Below, piece after piece: positions 23,778 to 31,667 of a stretch of DNA of 64,000 bases. A program made the translations under genes and the position numbers. This DNA comes from Chania multitudinisentens RB-25 (GTDB lineage: Bacteria; Pseudomonadota; Gammaproteobacteria; Enterobacterales; Enterobacteriaceae), in NCBI RefSeq assembly GCF_000520015.2, contig NZ_CP007044.2:4588001-4652000 (forward strand), written 5' to 3'. The stretch's first letter is position 1. Each line of letters begins with the position of its first letter. The notes below the pieces were generated by a model that made no database searches, had not been told where the DNA came from, and saw only the letters and a list, made by a program, of their open reading frames with translations.

Positions 23778-24560
23778 TTATAGCCGGCCATAAAAGGTCA
23801 TTCTGGCGCTTTCTGAAAGCGCAATATCCGGCTGCGCGTTATACGCCAGCACCACCAGCATACGCGTGGTTTCCCCTGCGGTAGGGGTGACACGGTGCAT
23901 GGCATTGCGCCCACGGAATAACACCAGATCCCCTTCGTTGATCGCCAACCGCTTAGGCATAACTTCACCATCAAGTACCTGCTTCACGCCGTCATAGTTC
24001 ATTTCACCACGGTCGGCATCGCGCAGGTTTTCCACATACTCAAAAATGCCACCGGCTTGAGGTTTCTGGATCAGCAATGTGATGGCAAAAGAGGAATTAT
24101 CAAAATGCCAGCCCAGTTCCTGCCCAGTATGGGCATAGTGCAGATTGATCGAAGAGAGGCGATCGGCGTAAGAATAAAGCTGCCGTTCATCCAACACTGC
24201 ACAGAGAAATGCCCGGAACGCTTGCGCGTTGTACAGCGTGCGCAACGCTGAGTCTGCCGGGATTTGATCGTCTGTAATACAACCTTTGGAGGAGGTCACC
24301 AGCCAATTGCGCGCATGAACGGCAGGCAGGTTCTCATCCTGCGGCCTCAGGTAAACATTGTGCTGGTTGGTGGCATAAAACGCACCGTGGCGGTTTTCCA
24401 TGCCTTCCTGCCGGATAGCCGCGAGAGCATCAGCTTGCAAAAACCCCGGCAAAACCAGCACTCCGTGCTGATCCAACGTCTGTTTGCTGCGGGCAATAAA
24501 CACCGCATCCTCAAGGGGATTGGTCGATAAATTCACAATTTGTGCCAGCTGCTGCATCAT
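23778..24560 (-). CDS. 2-oxoglutarate-Fe(II) dioxygenase family protein
   Basis: A 260-residue single-domain enzyme with the double-stranded beta-helix facial triad: H152 and D154 in GWHFDNS and H222 in AMHRVTP. R233 in TTRMLVVLAY is placed to bind the 2-oxoglutarate carboxylate. The family hydroxylates or otherwise oxidises small molecules or amino acids, with iron and oxygen in the cytoplasm. The sequence between the ligands (QKPQAGGIFEYVENLR) recalls amino-acid hydroxylases and halogenases, but no GG-halide substitution is present because D154 is retained. It stands alone, so the substrate is unknown. Confidence 0.82.
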   Translation of the reverse strand: MMQQLAQIVNLSTNPLEDAVFIARSKQTLDQHGVLVLPGFLQADALAAIRQEGMENRHGAFYATNQHNVYLRPQDENLPAVHARNWLVTSSKGCITDDQIPADSALRTLYNAQAFRAFLCAVLDERQLYSYADRLSSINLHYAHTGQELGWHFDNSSFAITLLIQKPQAGGIFEYVENLRDADRGEMNYDGVKQVLDGEVMPKRLAINEGDLVLFRGRNAMHRVTPTAGETTRMLVVLAYNAQPDIALSESARMTFYGRL

Positions 24561-24639
24561 ATTCTTCGCTCCGAGTTTCTGACATGTAAAATCAATGTAC
24601 AGAATGTTTCGTCATTGTTATAACGAAAATATGTTAAGA

Positions 24640-25018
24640 GTCAGGCTTCCTCACCACTACTGATCTACAACCGCAGGTCAGTGGCACTTTCCATCTTGAG
24701 CTAAAGGATAAATATTACTATCTGATGCGCCGCAGTGACTCGTCACGCTCACATATCCAGACGCTGTACCGTTTCACTTTGCGACCACGGGAAACGCAAG
24801 ATTTTACTGACATGTGCCATTATCACAGCACCTCTCCGCGGTCACACTTTACCCAAAAGTTGCTCTGCACACGCCCAACGCACAATGGCCGTATCACCCT
24901 GAGTGAATCAAAGCTGATCATCACGGAGAATCATCAACGAATGGAATCAGCGCTAAATTCAGAACAGGAGCATCGGGCGGCATTAAAGCGCTATTTTGCT
25001 ATTGATGTGATGGTGTAG
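24640..25018 (+). pseudogene. C-terminal remnant of arylamine N-acetyltransferase
   Basis: This frame has no proper start after a stop codon near 24635 but encodes about 125 residues of a NAT C-terminal domain. Visible are GTFHLELKDKYYYLM, then LYRFTLRPRETQDF, the diagnostic HSTSPRSHFTQKLLCTR, and GRITLSESKLIIT. Full enzymes have about 280 residues with a Cys-His-Asp triad in the first half; that half is entirely missing here. An ATG at 24725 could start a 97-residue piece, but it lacks the active site. The 3' end overlaps the 3' end of dusC on the other strand by 28 bp. Confidence 0.8.
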
Positions 25019-25944
25019 CGGTTAATGACCCGTGCGATATCGCCTGATGTTTTCAGAACACGGATCTCGGTAAACAGCGCAGTGGCTTCCAGGTACTCTT
25101 TACGCAGGTAGCCCAACCACTGTTTGATGCGTGCTACATGATACAAACCGGTATCATCCTGCTTTTCCAACTGGACATATTTTTGCAGCAACTGCACCAC
25201 CTGCGGCCAGGGCATACGCGGTTCATTGTACTTTACCATCCGGCTCAGGTTAGGGATATTCAACGCGCCGCGCCCCAACATCACGGCATCACAGCCGGTC
25301 ACCTGTAGACATTTTTGCGCGCTCTGGTAATCCCAGATTTCACCGTTGGCGATCACGGGAATGGATAAACGTTGGCGAATCTCACCAATAGCGGGCCAAT
25401 TGATACGATCGGCCTGATAACCATCTTCCTTAGTGCGGCCATGCACCACCAATTCGCTGGCACCGGCCTGCTGTACCGCATCGGCAATTTCAAAACTGCG
25501 GCTGCCAGAATCCCACCCCAACCGCACTTTAACCGAAACGGGCAAATGCGCTGGCACTGCGGCACGCATGGCTTTGGCCCCCTGGTAGATCAGTTCGGGA
25601 TCTTTCAATAACGTCGCACCGCCGCCGCTGCCGTTAACATGCCTTGAAGGGCAACCGCAGTTCAGATCGACCCCATATGACCCCAGCTCCACCGCTCGAG
25701 CGGCATTTTCCGCCAGCCATTGCGGATATTGGCCCAATAATTGAACTCGTACCAAGGTGCCCGACGGCGTGCGGCTGGCATGAGAAAGTTCAGGGCAGAG
25801 GCGATAAAAAGATTTAGCGGGCAGCAGTTGATCGACCACGCGCAGGAATTCGGTGATGCAGAGATCGTAATCATTCACTTCGGTGAGCAACTCCCGCACC
25901 AGAGAGTCAAGAACCCCCTCCATTGGAGCCAAAAATACGCGCAT
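24991..25944 (-). CDS. dusC: tRNA-dihydrouridine(16) synthase DusC
   Basis: A 317-residue FMN-dependent enzyme that reduces uridine 16 of tRNA using NADPH. The TIM-barrel starts with MRVFLAPMEGVLDSLVRELL. The catalytic cysteine is C98 in DLNCGCPSRHV, and GRTKEDGYQ plus NGEIWD line the FMN site. Length and residues match E. coli DusC (315 residues). The ATG at 25944 is preceded by GAGGGAAG. It appears to be monocistronic; its end overlaps the NAT remnant on the plus strand. Confidence 0.95.
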   Translation of the reverse strand: MRVFLAPMEGVLDSLVRELLTEVNDYDLCITEFLRVVDQLLPAKSFYRLCPELSHASRTPSGTLVRVQLLGQYPQWLAENAARAVELGSYGVDLNCGCPSRHVNGSGGGATLLKDPELIYQGAKAMRAAVPAHLPVSVKVRLGWDSGSRSFEIADAVQQAGASELVVHGRTKEDGYQADRINWPAIGEIRQRLSIPVIANGEIWDYQSAQKCLQVTGCDAVMLGRGALNIPNLSRMVKYNEPRMPWPQVVQLLQKYVQLEKQDDTGLYHVARIKQWLGYLRKEYLEATALFTEIRVLKTSGDIARVINRYTITSIAK

Positions 25945-26083
25945 GACTTCCCTCGCTAAAAAAGAGGCGCCATGATACGGGCGAAAGACCGCAGCAGACA
26001 AGCCTGATGGCAATATCTTGCTGATATCCAATGAATGCTACCAATCCCCTAAGCAGCCTCATCCAGCAAGTGCTCAAGAAGCG

Positions 26084-26854
26084 TTAACGCGGCAAAATCG
26101 CGCACTCTTTATCCAACAGTGATTCTACCGACGCACGGTTGCCGCTATCCCAACCTCGTTTTGTGGTCAGTAGGATAAAACCTTTTTGCCCCGAGAACAG
26201 GGTTGGCACCAACGCGACACCGTATTCTGCTAACTGCTGCGGCGATAACTGAAAATAATCGGCTACGGATTTGATCGGGTAAATACCCATCGCAGCTGGC
26301 TGCACAACCCGACGAGCATAGTAGGTGTGGCGCAATAATTTATCGGGCAATGGTAACCACTTATCCTGTATATATGGACGTTCCGCCTGCAGTTGGCGGT
26401 ACACATCTTCACGCAGGCAGGTCAGGTGAATATGCAACTGATTCTGGCTGCGACCGTAAGCCGAATTAATCGCCATTCCCAACATCTCGTCAGGAACTGG
26501 CTTTCCATATTCGAACCTTAACAGATTACGCATCAACCAGGCGTAGCCAAAGTAATCCGTGCGTCCATCCAGCAAAAGTTGCGGGCTTTCAATACCTGAT
26601 AACGGTGCAGTAGGGACTAGAATAAAATGGTAAGGATAACGTGGGTTTTGGATAACACTGAACCCCTGCTCTTTGCCTTGACCTGGTGGCATATAAATCT
26701 GCTGGCAAGGAGCCGGGTCATGCTTTTGCTGATAATTGACCATGCAGAGTTTATCCACCACGTTCCACAAGGCGTTTGAACGTGCACATCCTGCCAGCAA
26801 TAATACCGCCAACAGCAATAACCCGTGCCGGATGCATAAATGAGTGAGCTTCAT
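26084..26854 (-). CDS. cdh: CDP-diacylglycerol diphosphatase
   Basis: A 256-residue envelope enzyme that hydrolyses CDP-diacylglycerol to phosphatidate and CMP. The N-terminal signal segment ends in LLLAGC (C23), so it may be a lipoprotein or membrane-anchored. The HIT-like catalytic motif is H141-I-H143 in QLHIHLTCLRED. The blocks LLDGRTDYFGYAWLMRN and INSAYGRSQNQLHIHLTC agree with E. coli Cdh (251 residues). The start at 26854 was chosen because it begins a good signal peptide; the 36 extra upstream codons do not resemble the family. Confidence 0.92.
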   Translation of the reverse strand: MKLTHLCIRHGLLLLAVLLLAGCARSNALWNVVDKLCMVNYQQKHDPAPCQQIYMPPGQGKEQGFSVIQNPRYPYHFILVPTAPLSGIESPQLLLDGRTDYFGYAWLMRNLLRFEYGKPVPDEMLGMAINSAYGRSQNQLHIHLTCLREDVYRQLQAERPYIQDKWLPLPDKLLRHTYYARRVVQPAAMGIYPIKSVADYFQLSPQQLAEYGVALVPTLFSGQKGFILLTTKRGWDSGNRASVESLLDKECAILPR

Positions 26855-27041
26855 CAGGTATTTCTCTGTCTTATAACCTACATGTGAGGGCCACCAGAAA
26901 CCGAGCTCTCGCTGCATGGCGTACCGGGAAACGTCGAAACTTACATTGTACATCATATTCAATCAGTTAGATGTTTTACCCTCATTGATATCGGTTAACT
27001 ATTTCAGCACCATTACAGAACTCATGCGAAAGGAAATTATT

Positions 27042-28061
27042 ATGTTTAAACGGCAATTCATTTTTTTCAGTATTCTTTCCCCTCTATTATTTATCCCCCT
27101 GTCATTGCAAGCAGAAAAAGTTATTGCCAAAAATGAGCACACCGGTACAGTTGACACCGTCAAGCCACTTCTGGTTACAACACCTGATGATGCTCCCAAG
27201 AATGAGCAAGAAAATATTATTAATACTTATAGTACAATTCAGCGCATCAAGATACCTGCAAATACCCCAGTATTGCCTATTACATTACTGACTGATGCAG
27301 AAAGCGTTAACTTTATTATATCAACCCACATCGAAAAATCAGATTTACCAATATTGCCTGAAGAGTTAGCCAAGATAAATGAAAGTGCCGAAATCAAAAA
27401 AAGTGTTGGCTCAGTTAACCGTGTTGGCAATACACTAAATTTATCTGCTGGCGGAGCAAAATATAAATTCCAGGATTGGATGACTTATGAACGAGATGAC
27501 GCTGATAGAGAAAGCATTAATTATAAATACGCTGGTAATGTGCCAAACTCACCTTTTCATCGAATTGAGGAGTATTCGCTCCATGATGCGCCTACATCCA
27601 TTCTTATCCATCAAGATTATCCGATGGCAATTATGTTTACTCCAATTAACTATGGCTATGATTTTTTTTCCATCGCTGCACCCGGTGAACGAATCATACA
27701 TATTTATGATAGGATGAATACCTCCGGTTCCGAAGCTCTAGCCATCGCCAACATTACCGCTGGTGAATATAAAATAGAATTATTGTGCCGTGCCGATGGG
27801 AAATATACCACTCAGTTCAAAAACTTGTGGGACAATTATTCTTCTGATAAACCAACGAGTGGCTTCCACCTTGCGTTATTGTCATCAAGTCATTCAGACC
27901 AACCTCCTTTTAACTATCAGGCATTTGCCCTTGAGTTTAAATATCAAGATAGCCAGTGGAGTATAACCTCCAATAATCCTCAAGAATTACAAGCTCAAAC
28001 CGGTATTCGCTGTTGGGTTCCACCACAGAATATTGAATCAGAAAATGATACGGATAAATAA
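27042..28061 (+). CDS. Exported protein of unknown function, AT-rich
   Basis: A 339-residue protein that I do not recognise. It begins with a clear Sec signal peptide (MFKRQFIFFSILSPLLFIPL, cleavage near residue 24, SLQA). The mature protein has no further membrane helix, is mostly predicted beta-strand (AGEYKIELLCRADGKYTTQF, YQAFALEFKYQDSQWSITS) and ends in a charged tail. Two cysteines near the C-terminal part (in LLCRAD and IRCWVPP) could form a disulfide. AAAGGAAATTATT precedes the ATG at 27042. Base composition is visibly lower in GC than cdh and rhlE on either side, a sign of recent acquisition. Confidence 0.72.
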   Translation: MFKRQFIFFSILSPLLFIPLSLQAEKVIAKNEHTGTVDTVKPLLVTTPDDAPKNEQENIINTYSTIQRIKIPANTPVLPITLLTDAESVNFIISTHIEKSDLPILPEELAKINESAEIKKSVGSVNRVGNTLNLSAGGAKYKFQDWMTYERDDADRESINYKYAGNVPNSPFHRIEEYSLHDAPTSILIHQDYPMAIMFTPINYGYDFFSIAAPGERIIHIYDRMNTSGSEALAIANITAGEYKIELLCRADGKYTTQFKNLWDNYSSDKPTSGFHLALLSSSHSDQPPFNYQAFALEFKYQDSQWSITSNNPQELQAQTGIRCWVPPQNIESENDTDK

Positions 28062-28190
28062 AGTGGTGCAGAAATTTCAGGCTTGACGACGGAGGAAATG
28101 AATAAAGCTTCTTTGATGATGGTATCCAGCTCTCAGCATCTGATTTAGACAGCACAACTCAATGGAATGGGTATGGTTAAGTTAGATTAA

Positions 28191-28214
28191 AGTCCTGGCC
28201 TCACGGCCAGGACT
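28191..28214. terminator. Rho-independent terminator before rhlE
   Basis: Perfect 10-bp stem AGTCCTGGCC / GGCCAGGACT with a TCAC tetraloop. It is flanked by TTAA on the left and TTTG on the right, so it can work in both directions for the converging unknown gene and rhlE. Confidence 0.85.
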
Positions 28215-28268
28215 TTGTCAGCAATCTGAAACCGCCAATAGTGGTTTCTTTATAGCGAGCCGAATGGC

Positions 28269-29609
28269 TTATTCTGCCGGTTTACGGTTACGCGGGCGGC
28301 GCGCAGGTGCCCCGGAACGCGGCTTGCCATCCCCTTGCGGGCGAGCGCTGTTGCCGCGGTTTTCACGCTGGCCGCCACCGTTGCCGCTGCGCTGCCCACC
28401 GCCGTTACCCCGCGGTGCACCACGGCCACCCCCCTGGCGGCCATTGATGATCGGTTCCGCTTTAATTGACGGATCTGGCTCATATCCCGGCAGGGCAATA
28501 CGCGGAATTTCACGCTTTAGCAGGCGCTCAATATCGCGCAGCAGCTTGTGCTCATCCACACACACCAGCGAAATCGCTTCCCCCGTGCATTCAGCACGGC
28601 CAGTCCGGCCAATGCGGTGTACATAGTCTTCCGGCACGTTTGGCAGCTCATAGTTCACCACATGCGGCAACTGATCGATATCCAGACCACGCGCGGCGAT
28701 ATCGGTCGCCACCAGCACCCGGATTTTGCCGTCTTTAAAGTCGGCCAGCGCACGGGTACGCGCCCCTTGGCTCTTGTTGCCATGAATGGCCGCTGCGGTG
28801 ATACCATCTTTATTCAATTGCTCGGCCAGATGGTTTGCACCATGCTTGGTACGATTAAATACCAGCACCTGCTTCCAGTCACCTTCGCCAATCATTTGGG
28901 AAAGCAGTTCCCGTTTCCGCTTCTTATCCACAAAATGAACGCTCTGTTCCACTTGCTCAGAAGCCGTATTACGGCGCGCGACTTCCACCGAGGCCGGGTT
29001 ATGCAGCAATTTGCCCGCCAGCGCTTTGATATCGTCGGAGAAGGTGGCAGAGAACAGCAGGTTCTGGCGCTTGGCGGGCAACTTGGCCAACACCCGGCGG
29101 ATATCATGGATAAAGCCCATGTCCAGCATGCGATCCGCTTCATCCAGCACCAGAATTTCAATTTTGGATAGATCAACCGCGTTCTGATGTTCCAAATCCA
29201 GCAAGCGACCCGGCGTTGCCACCAGAATATCGACGCCACCACGCAGCTTCATCATTTGCGGGTTGATGCTCACACCACCGAACACCACCAGCGAACGCAA
29301 CCGCAGGTGTTTACTGTAGGCTTCGACGTTTTCGCCGATCTGGGCGGCCAGTTCGCGGGTTGGCGTCAGGATCAACGCCCGTACCGGACGGCGGCCTTTA
29401 ACCGGATGATCGTGCTTACTCAGCAATTGCAACAGCGGCAGGGTAAAACCCGCCGTTTTACCAGTACCGGTCTGAGCGCTGGCCATCAGGTCACGGCCTG
29501 CCAAGACAACAGGAATTGCCTGGCGTTGAATTGGCGTAGGTTCACGATAGCCCTGCTCTTCAACAGCGCGCAGAATATCGGCACTTAAGCCGAGGGTTTC
29601 AAATGACAT
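28269..29609 (-). CDS. rhlE: ATP-dependent RNA helicase RhlE
   Basis: A 446-residue DEAD-box helicase. Motif I is AQTGTGKT (45-52), motif Ia PTREL, motif II DEAD (156-159), motif III SAT (187-189) and motif VI HRIGRTGR in the second RecA domain. The last 55 residues or so are a glycine/arginine-rich tail (GGGRGAPRGNGGGQ), as in E. coli RhlE, that binds RNA non-specifically. It helps ribosome assembly and mRNA turnover. It is divergent from cecR with a gap of about 325 bp, the usual enterobacterial arrangement. Confidence 0.95.
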   Translation of the reverse strand: MSFETLGLSADILRAVEEQGYREPTPIQRQAIPVVLAGRDLMASAQTGTGKTAGFTLPLLQLLSKHDHPVKGRRPVRALILTPTRELAAQIGENVEAYSKHLRLRSLVVFGGVSINPQMMKLRGGVDILVATPGRLLDLEHQNAVDLSKIEILVLDEADRMLDMGFIHDIRRVLAKLPAKRQNLLFSATFSDDIKALAGKLLHNPASVEVARRNTASEQVEQSVHFVDKKRKRELLSQMIGEGDWKQVLVFNRTKHGANHLAEQLNKDGITAAAIHGNKSQGARTRALADFKDGKIRVLVATDIAARGLDIDQLPHVVNYELPNVPEDYVHRIGRTGRAECTGEAISLVCVDEHKLLRDIERLLKREIPRIALPGYEPDPSIKAEPIINGRQGGGRGAPRGNGGGQRSGNGGGQRENRGNSARPQGDGKPRSGAPARRPRNRKPAE

Positions 29610-29898
29610 AGTAGAGAAAAACTCCAGATCCCCTCTAACCTAAACAAAGTTCGGTGCAGCTTCCAGAGGAGATGATTCAGACGAGGCATAAAGCGGTGTT
29701 CGCATTTTTGTTAGCGAAACAACCTCAGCATACCACGAGGGATTGGCACAAACTGCAGTGCACCAAGCGGCTGATTGTAACAGAATTCGCACAAGAAAGG
29801 ATAATTTCGCATAACGAGAACCCGTTACGTGGCCGCAGAGAAAAATACGCAGCAATAAATCCAGCGTGCTGTTTACATTTCATACCGTCAGGCATAAA

Positions 29899-29920
29899 GT
29901 TAATCAATCATATGATTAAC
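29899..29920. promoter_or_regulatory. Operator candidate for CecR
   Basis: GTTAATCA and TGATTAAC are perfect 8-bp arms separated by 6 bp. The dyad lies 15 bp before the cecR ATG and just after TTTACA and CATAAA promoter-like hexamers (about 29873 and 29893). TetR regulators usually control their own genes through such sites. Confidence 0.65.
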
Positions 29921-29935
29921 TTTTGCGAGTCAGTC

Positions 29936-30634
29936 ATGCCGCCATCAGAAAATCAGCATATTCCCAGCCGCGCACGCGGTGAGCAGGCGCGCCAACAATT
30001 GATCGCTGCTGCCATTGAGGTATTCGGTGAATACGGTATTCAAGGGGCCACAACCCGAGAAATCGCCCAGCGTGCCGGGCAGAATATTGCTGCCATCACC
30101 TATTATTTCAACTCAAAAGAGGGGTTATATCTGGCCGTAGCCCAATGGATTGCCGATTTTATTCAACAGGCTTTTCGTGCTCTCAGCGAAGAGATTGATA
30201 ATTTTTGGTCACTACCAGCACCGCAACGCGCACCAGAACACTATCTGTACTACCTTAAACGCGCACTGCTGGCCTTCAGTACGCTGATGACTCAGCCGCA
30301 AACGCTCAATCTGAGCAAGATCATGTCACGCGAACAGCTTTCCCCTACCGATGCCTACCCGCTGATCCATCAGCAAGTGATCGCGCCATTACATCACCAA
30401 CTGTGTCAGTTGTTAGCGGGTTATACCGGTATTGATGCGCAATCAACCAAGATCGTCTTGCACACCCATGCGTTGATTGGCGAAGTGTTGGCATTCCGCG
30501 TGGGGCGTGAAACCGTGCGCCGCCAGGCGGGCTGGCAAGAAATCGGCGTTGACGAAGCGGCGCAGATCAGCGCCGTGCTGACAGAACATATCGATCTCTT
30601 GGTTAACGGGCTACGCCAACGTTACGGTGCTTAA
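29936..30634 (+). CDS. cecR: TetR-family regulator CecR (YbiH)
   Basis: A 232-residue TetR regulator. The helix-turn-helix lies at about residues 35-60 (ATTREIAQRAGQNIAAITYYF, then NSKEGLYLAVA). The C-terminal ligand domain contains the DUF1956 pattern (LSKIMSREQLSPTDAYPLIHQQVIAPLH). It matches E. coli CecR, which represses the ybhGFSR exporter and rhlE and affects sensitivity to cefoperazone and chloramphenicol. The exporter genes follow in the same direction, beginning 37 bp downstream. The ATG at 29936 follows the palindromic operator directly and lacks a strong Shine-Dalgarno sequence. Confidence 0.92.
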   Translation: MPPSENQHIPSRARGEQARQQLIAAAIEVFGEYGIQGATTREIAQRAGQNIAAITYYFNSKEGLYLAVAQWIADFIQQAFRALSEEIDNFWSLPAPQRAPEHYLYYLKRALLAFSTLMTQPQTLNLSKIMSREQLSPTDAYPLIHQQVIAPLHHQLCQLLAGYTGIDAQSTKIVLHTHALIGEVLAFRVGRETVRRQAGWQEIGVDEAAQISAVLTEHIDLLVNGLRQRYGA

Positions 30635-30671
30635 GAGCCTATTTTTCAAACTGCAACTGGCAGGAAGCATT

Positions 30672-31658
30672 ATGCACAAAAAAAGAATGGTCATTATCGG
30701 CGTCATTATCGTGTTGATCGCCGCTGCTGCCTACGGCTTCTGGCAGTACCAACAGCAACAGGAAAAGCCGCTGACGCTGTACGGTAATGTAGATATCCGC
30801 ACGGTAAACCTTGGCTTCCGCGTTGACGGGCGGTTAGCCACCTTGGCAGTAGATGAAGGAGACAGCGTGCAGCCAGGGCAGTTGCTCGGCAAGCTGGATG
30901 ACAGCCCTTATGTCAACGCGTTGCAGCAAGCGCAGGCCAATGTGGACAACGCCAGTGCCAAGCTGGCCCTGTTGCAAGCGGGTTATCGTGCTGAAGAAAT
31001 CGCCCAGGTGCGTTCGGAAGTCGCGCAGCGCCTTTCCGCTTTCAACTATGCCGACAGTTTTCTCCAGCGGCAGCAAGGATTGTGGGCGAAAAAGGCCACT
31101 TCCGCCGATGCGCTGGAAGATGCTCGCACCACGCGTAACCAGGCGCAGGCCAACCTACAGGCAGCGAAAGATAAACTGGCACAATATCTGAGCGGTAACC
31201 GCCCGCAGGAAATTGCGCAGGCTGAAGCTGGTCTGGCCCAAACTGAAGCGCTACTGGCTCAGGCCCGGTTGAATCTGCAAGATACGACGCTGCTCTCACC
31301 TTCCACCGGTACCGTGCTGACGCGGGCGGTTGAGCCTGGCACCATGCTCGGTGCGGGCAGCACGGTGTTTACTCTGTCGTTGACCCAACCGGTATGGGTA
31401 CGCGCCTATGTCAACGAGGCCAATCTGGGCAAAGCCGCTCCGGGCACAGAATTGAGCATTTATACCGACAGCCGCCCTGGCAAGCCTTACCACGGCAAGA
31501 TTGGCTTTGTCTCACCCACCGCCGAATTTACCCCAAAAAGTGTGGAAACAACGGACCTGCGCACCGATCTGGTGTATCGCCTACGGGTGATTGTCACCGA
31601 TGCCGACGATGCGTTACGGCAAGGCATGCCGGTCACCCTTCGCTTCACACAGCCGTAA
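30672..31658 (+). CDS. ybhG: HlyD-family periplasmic adaptor YbhG
   Basis: A 328-residue membrane-fusion protein. A single N-terminal helix (residues about 6-25) anchors it. The biotinyl-lipoyl half-motif GNVDIRTVNLGFRVDGRL comes next, followed by a coiled-coil hairpin (about 75-205, rich in Q and A, ANVDNASAKLALLQAGY), then the second lipoyl half and a beta-barrel domain (LSPSTGTVLTRAVEPGTML). It links the YbhFSR inner-membrane ABC exporter to an outer-membrane channel such as TolC. AGGAAGCATT precedes the ATG. Length agrees with E. coli YbhG (332). Confidence 0.93.
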   Translation: MHKKRMVIIGVIIVLIAAAAYGFWQYQQQQEKPLTLYGNVDIRTVNLGFRVDGRLATLAVDEGDSVQPGQLLGKLDDSPYVNALQQAQANVDNASAKLALLQAGYRAEEIAQVRSEVAQRLSAFNYADSFLQRQQGLWAKKATSADALEDARTTRNQAQANLQAAKDKLAQYLSGNRPQEIAQAEAGLAQTEALLAQARLNLQDTTLLSPSTGTVLTRAVEPGTMLGAGSTVFTLSLTQPVWVRAYVNEANLGKAAPGTELSIYTDSRPGKPYHGKIGFVSPTAEFTPKSVETTDLRTDLVYRLRVIVTDADDALRQGMPVTLRFTQP

Positions 31659-31667
31659 GGAAAGCTG

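Noticed and set aside
24725..25018. Intact 97-residue gene starting at ATG 24725
   Set aside because: The frame continues upstream with NAT-like sequence lacking a start, so this is part of a decayed gene rather than a new short one.
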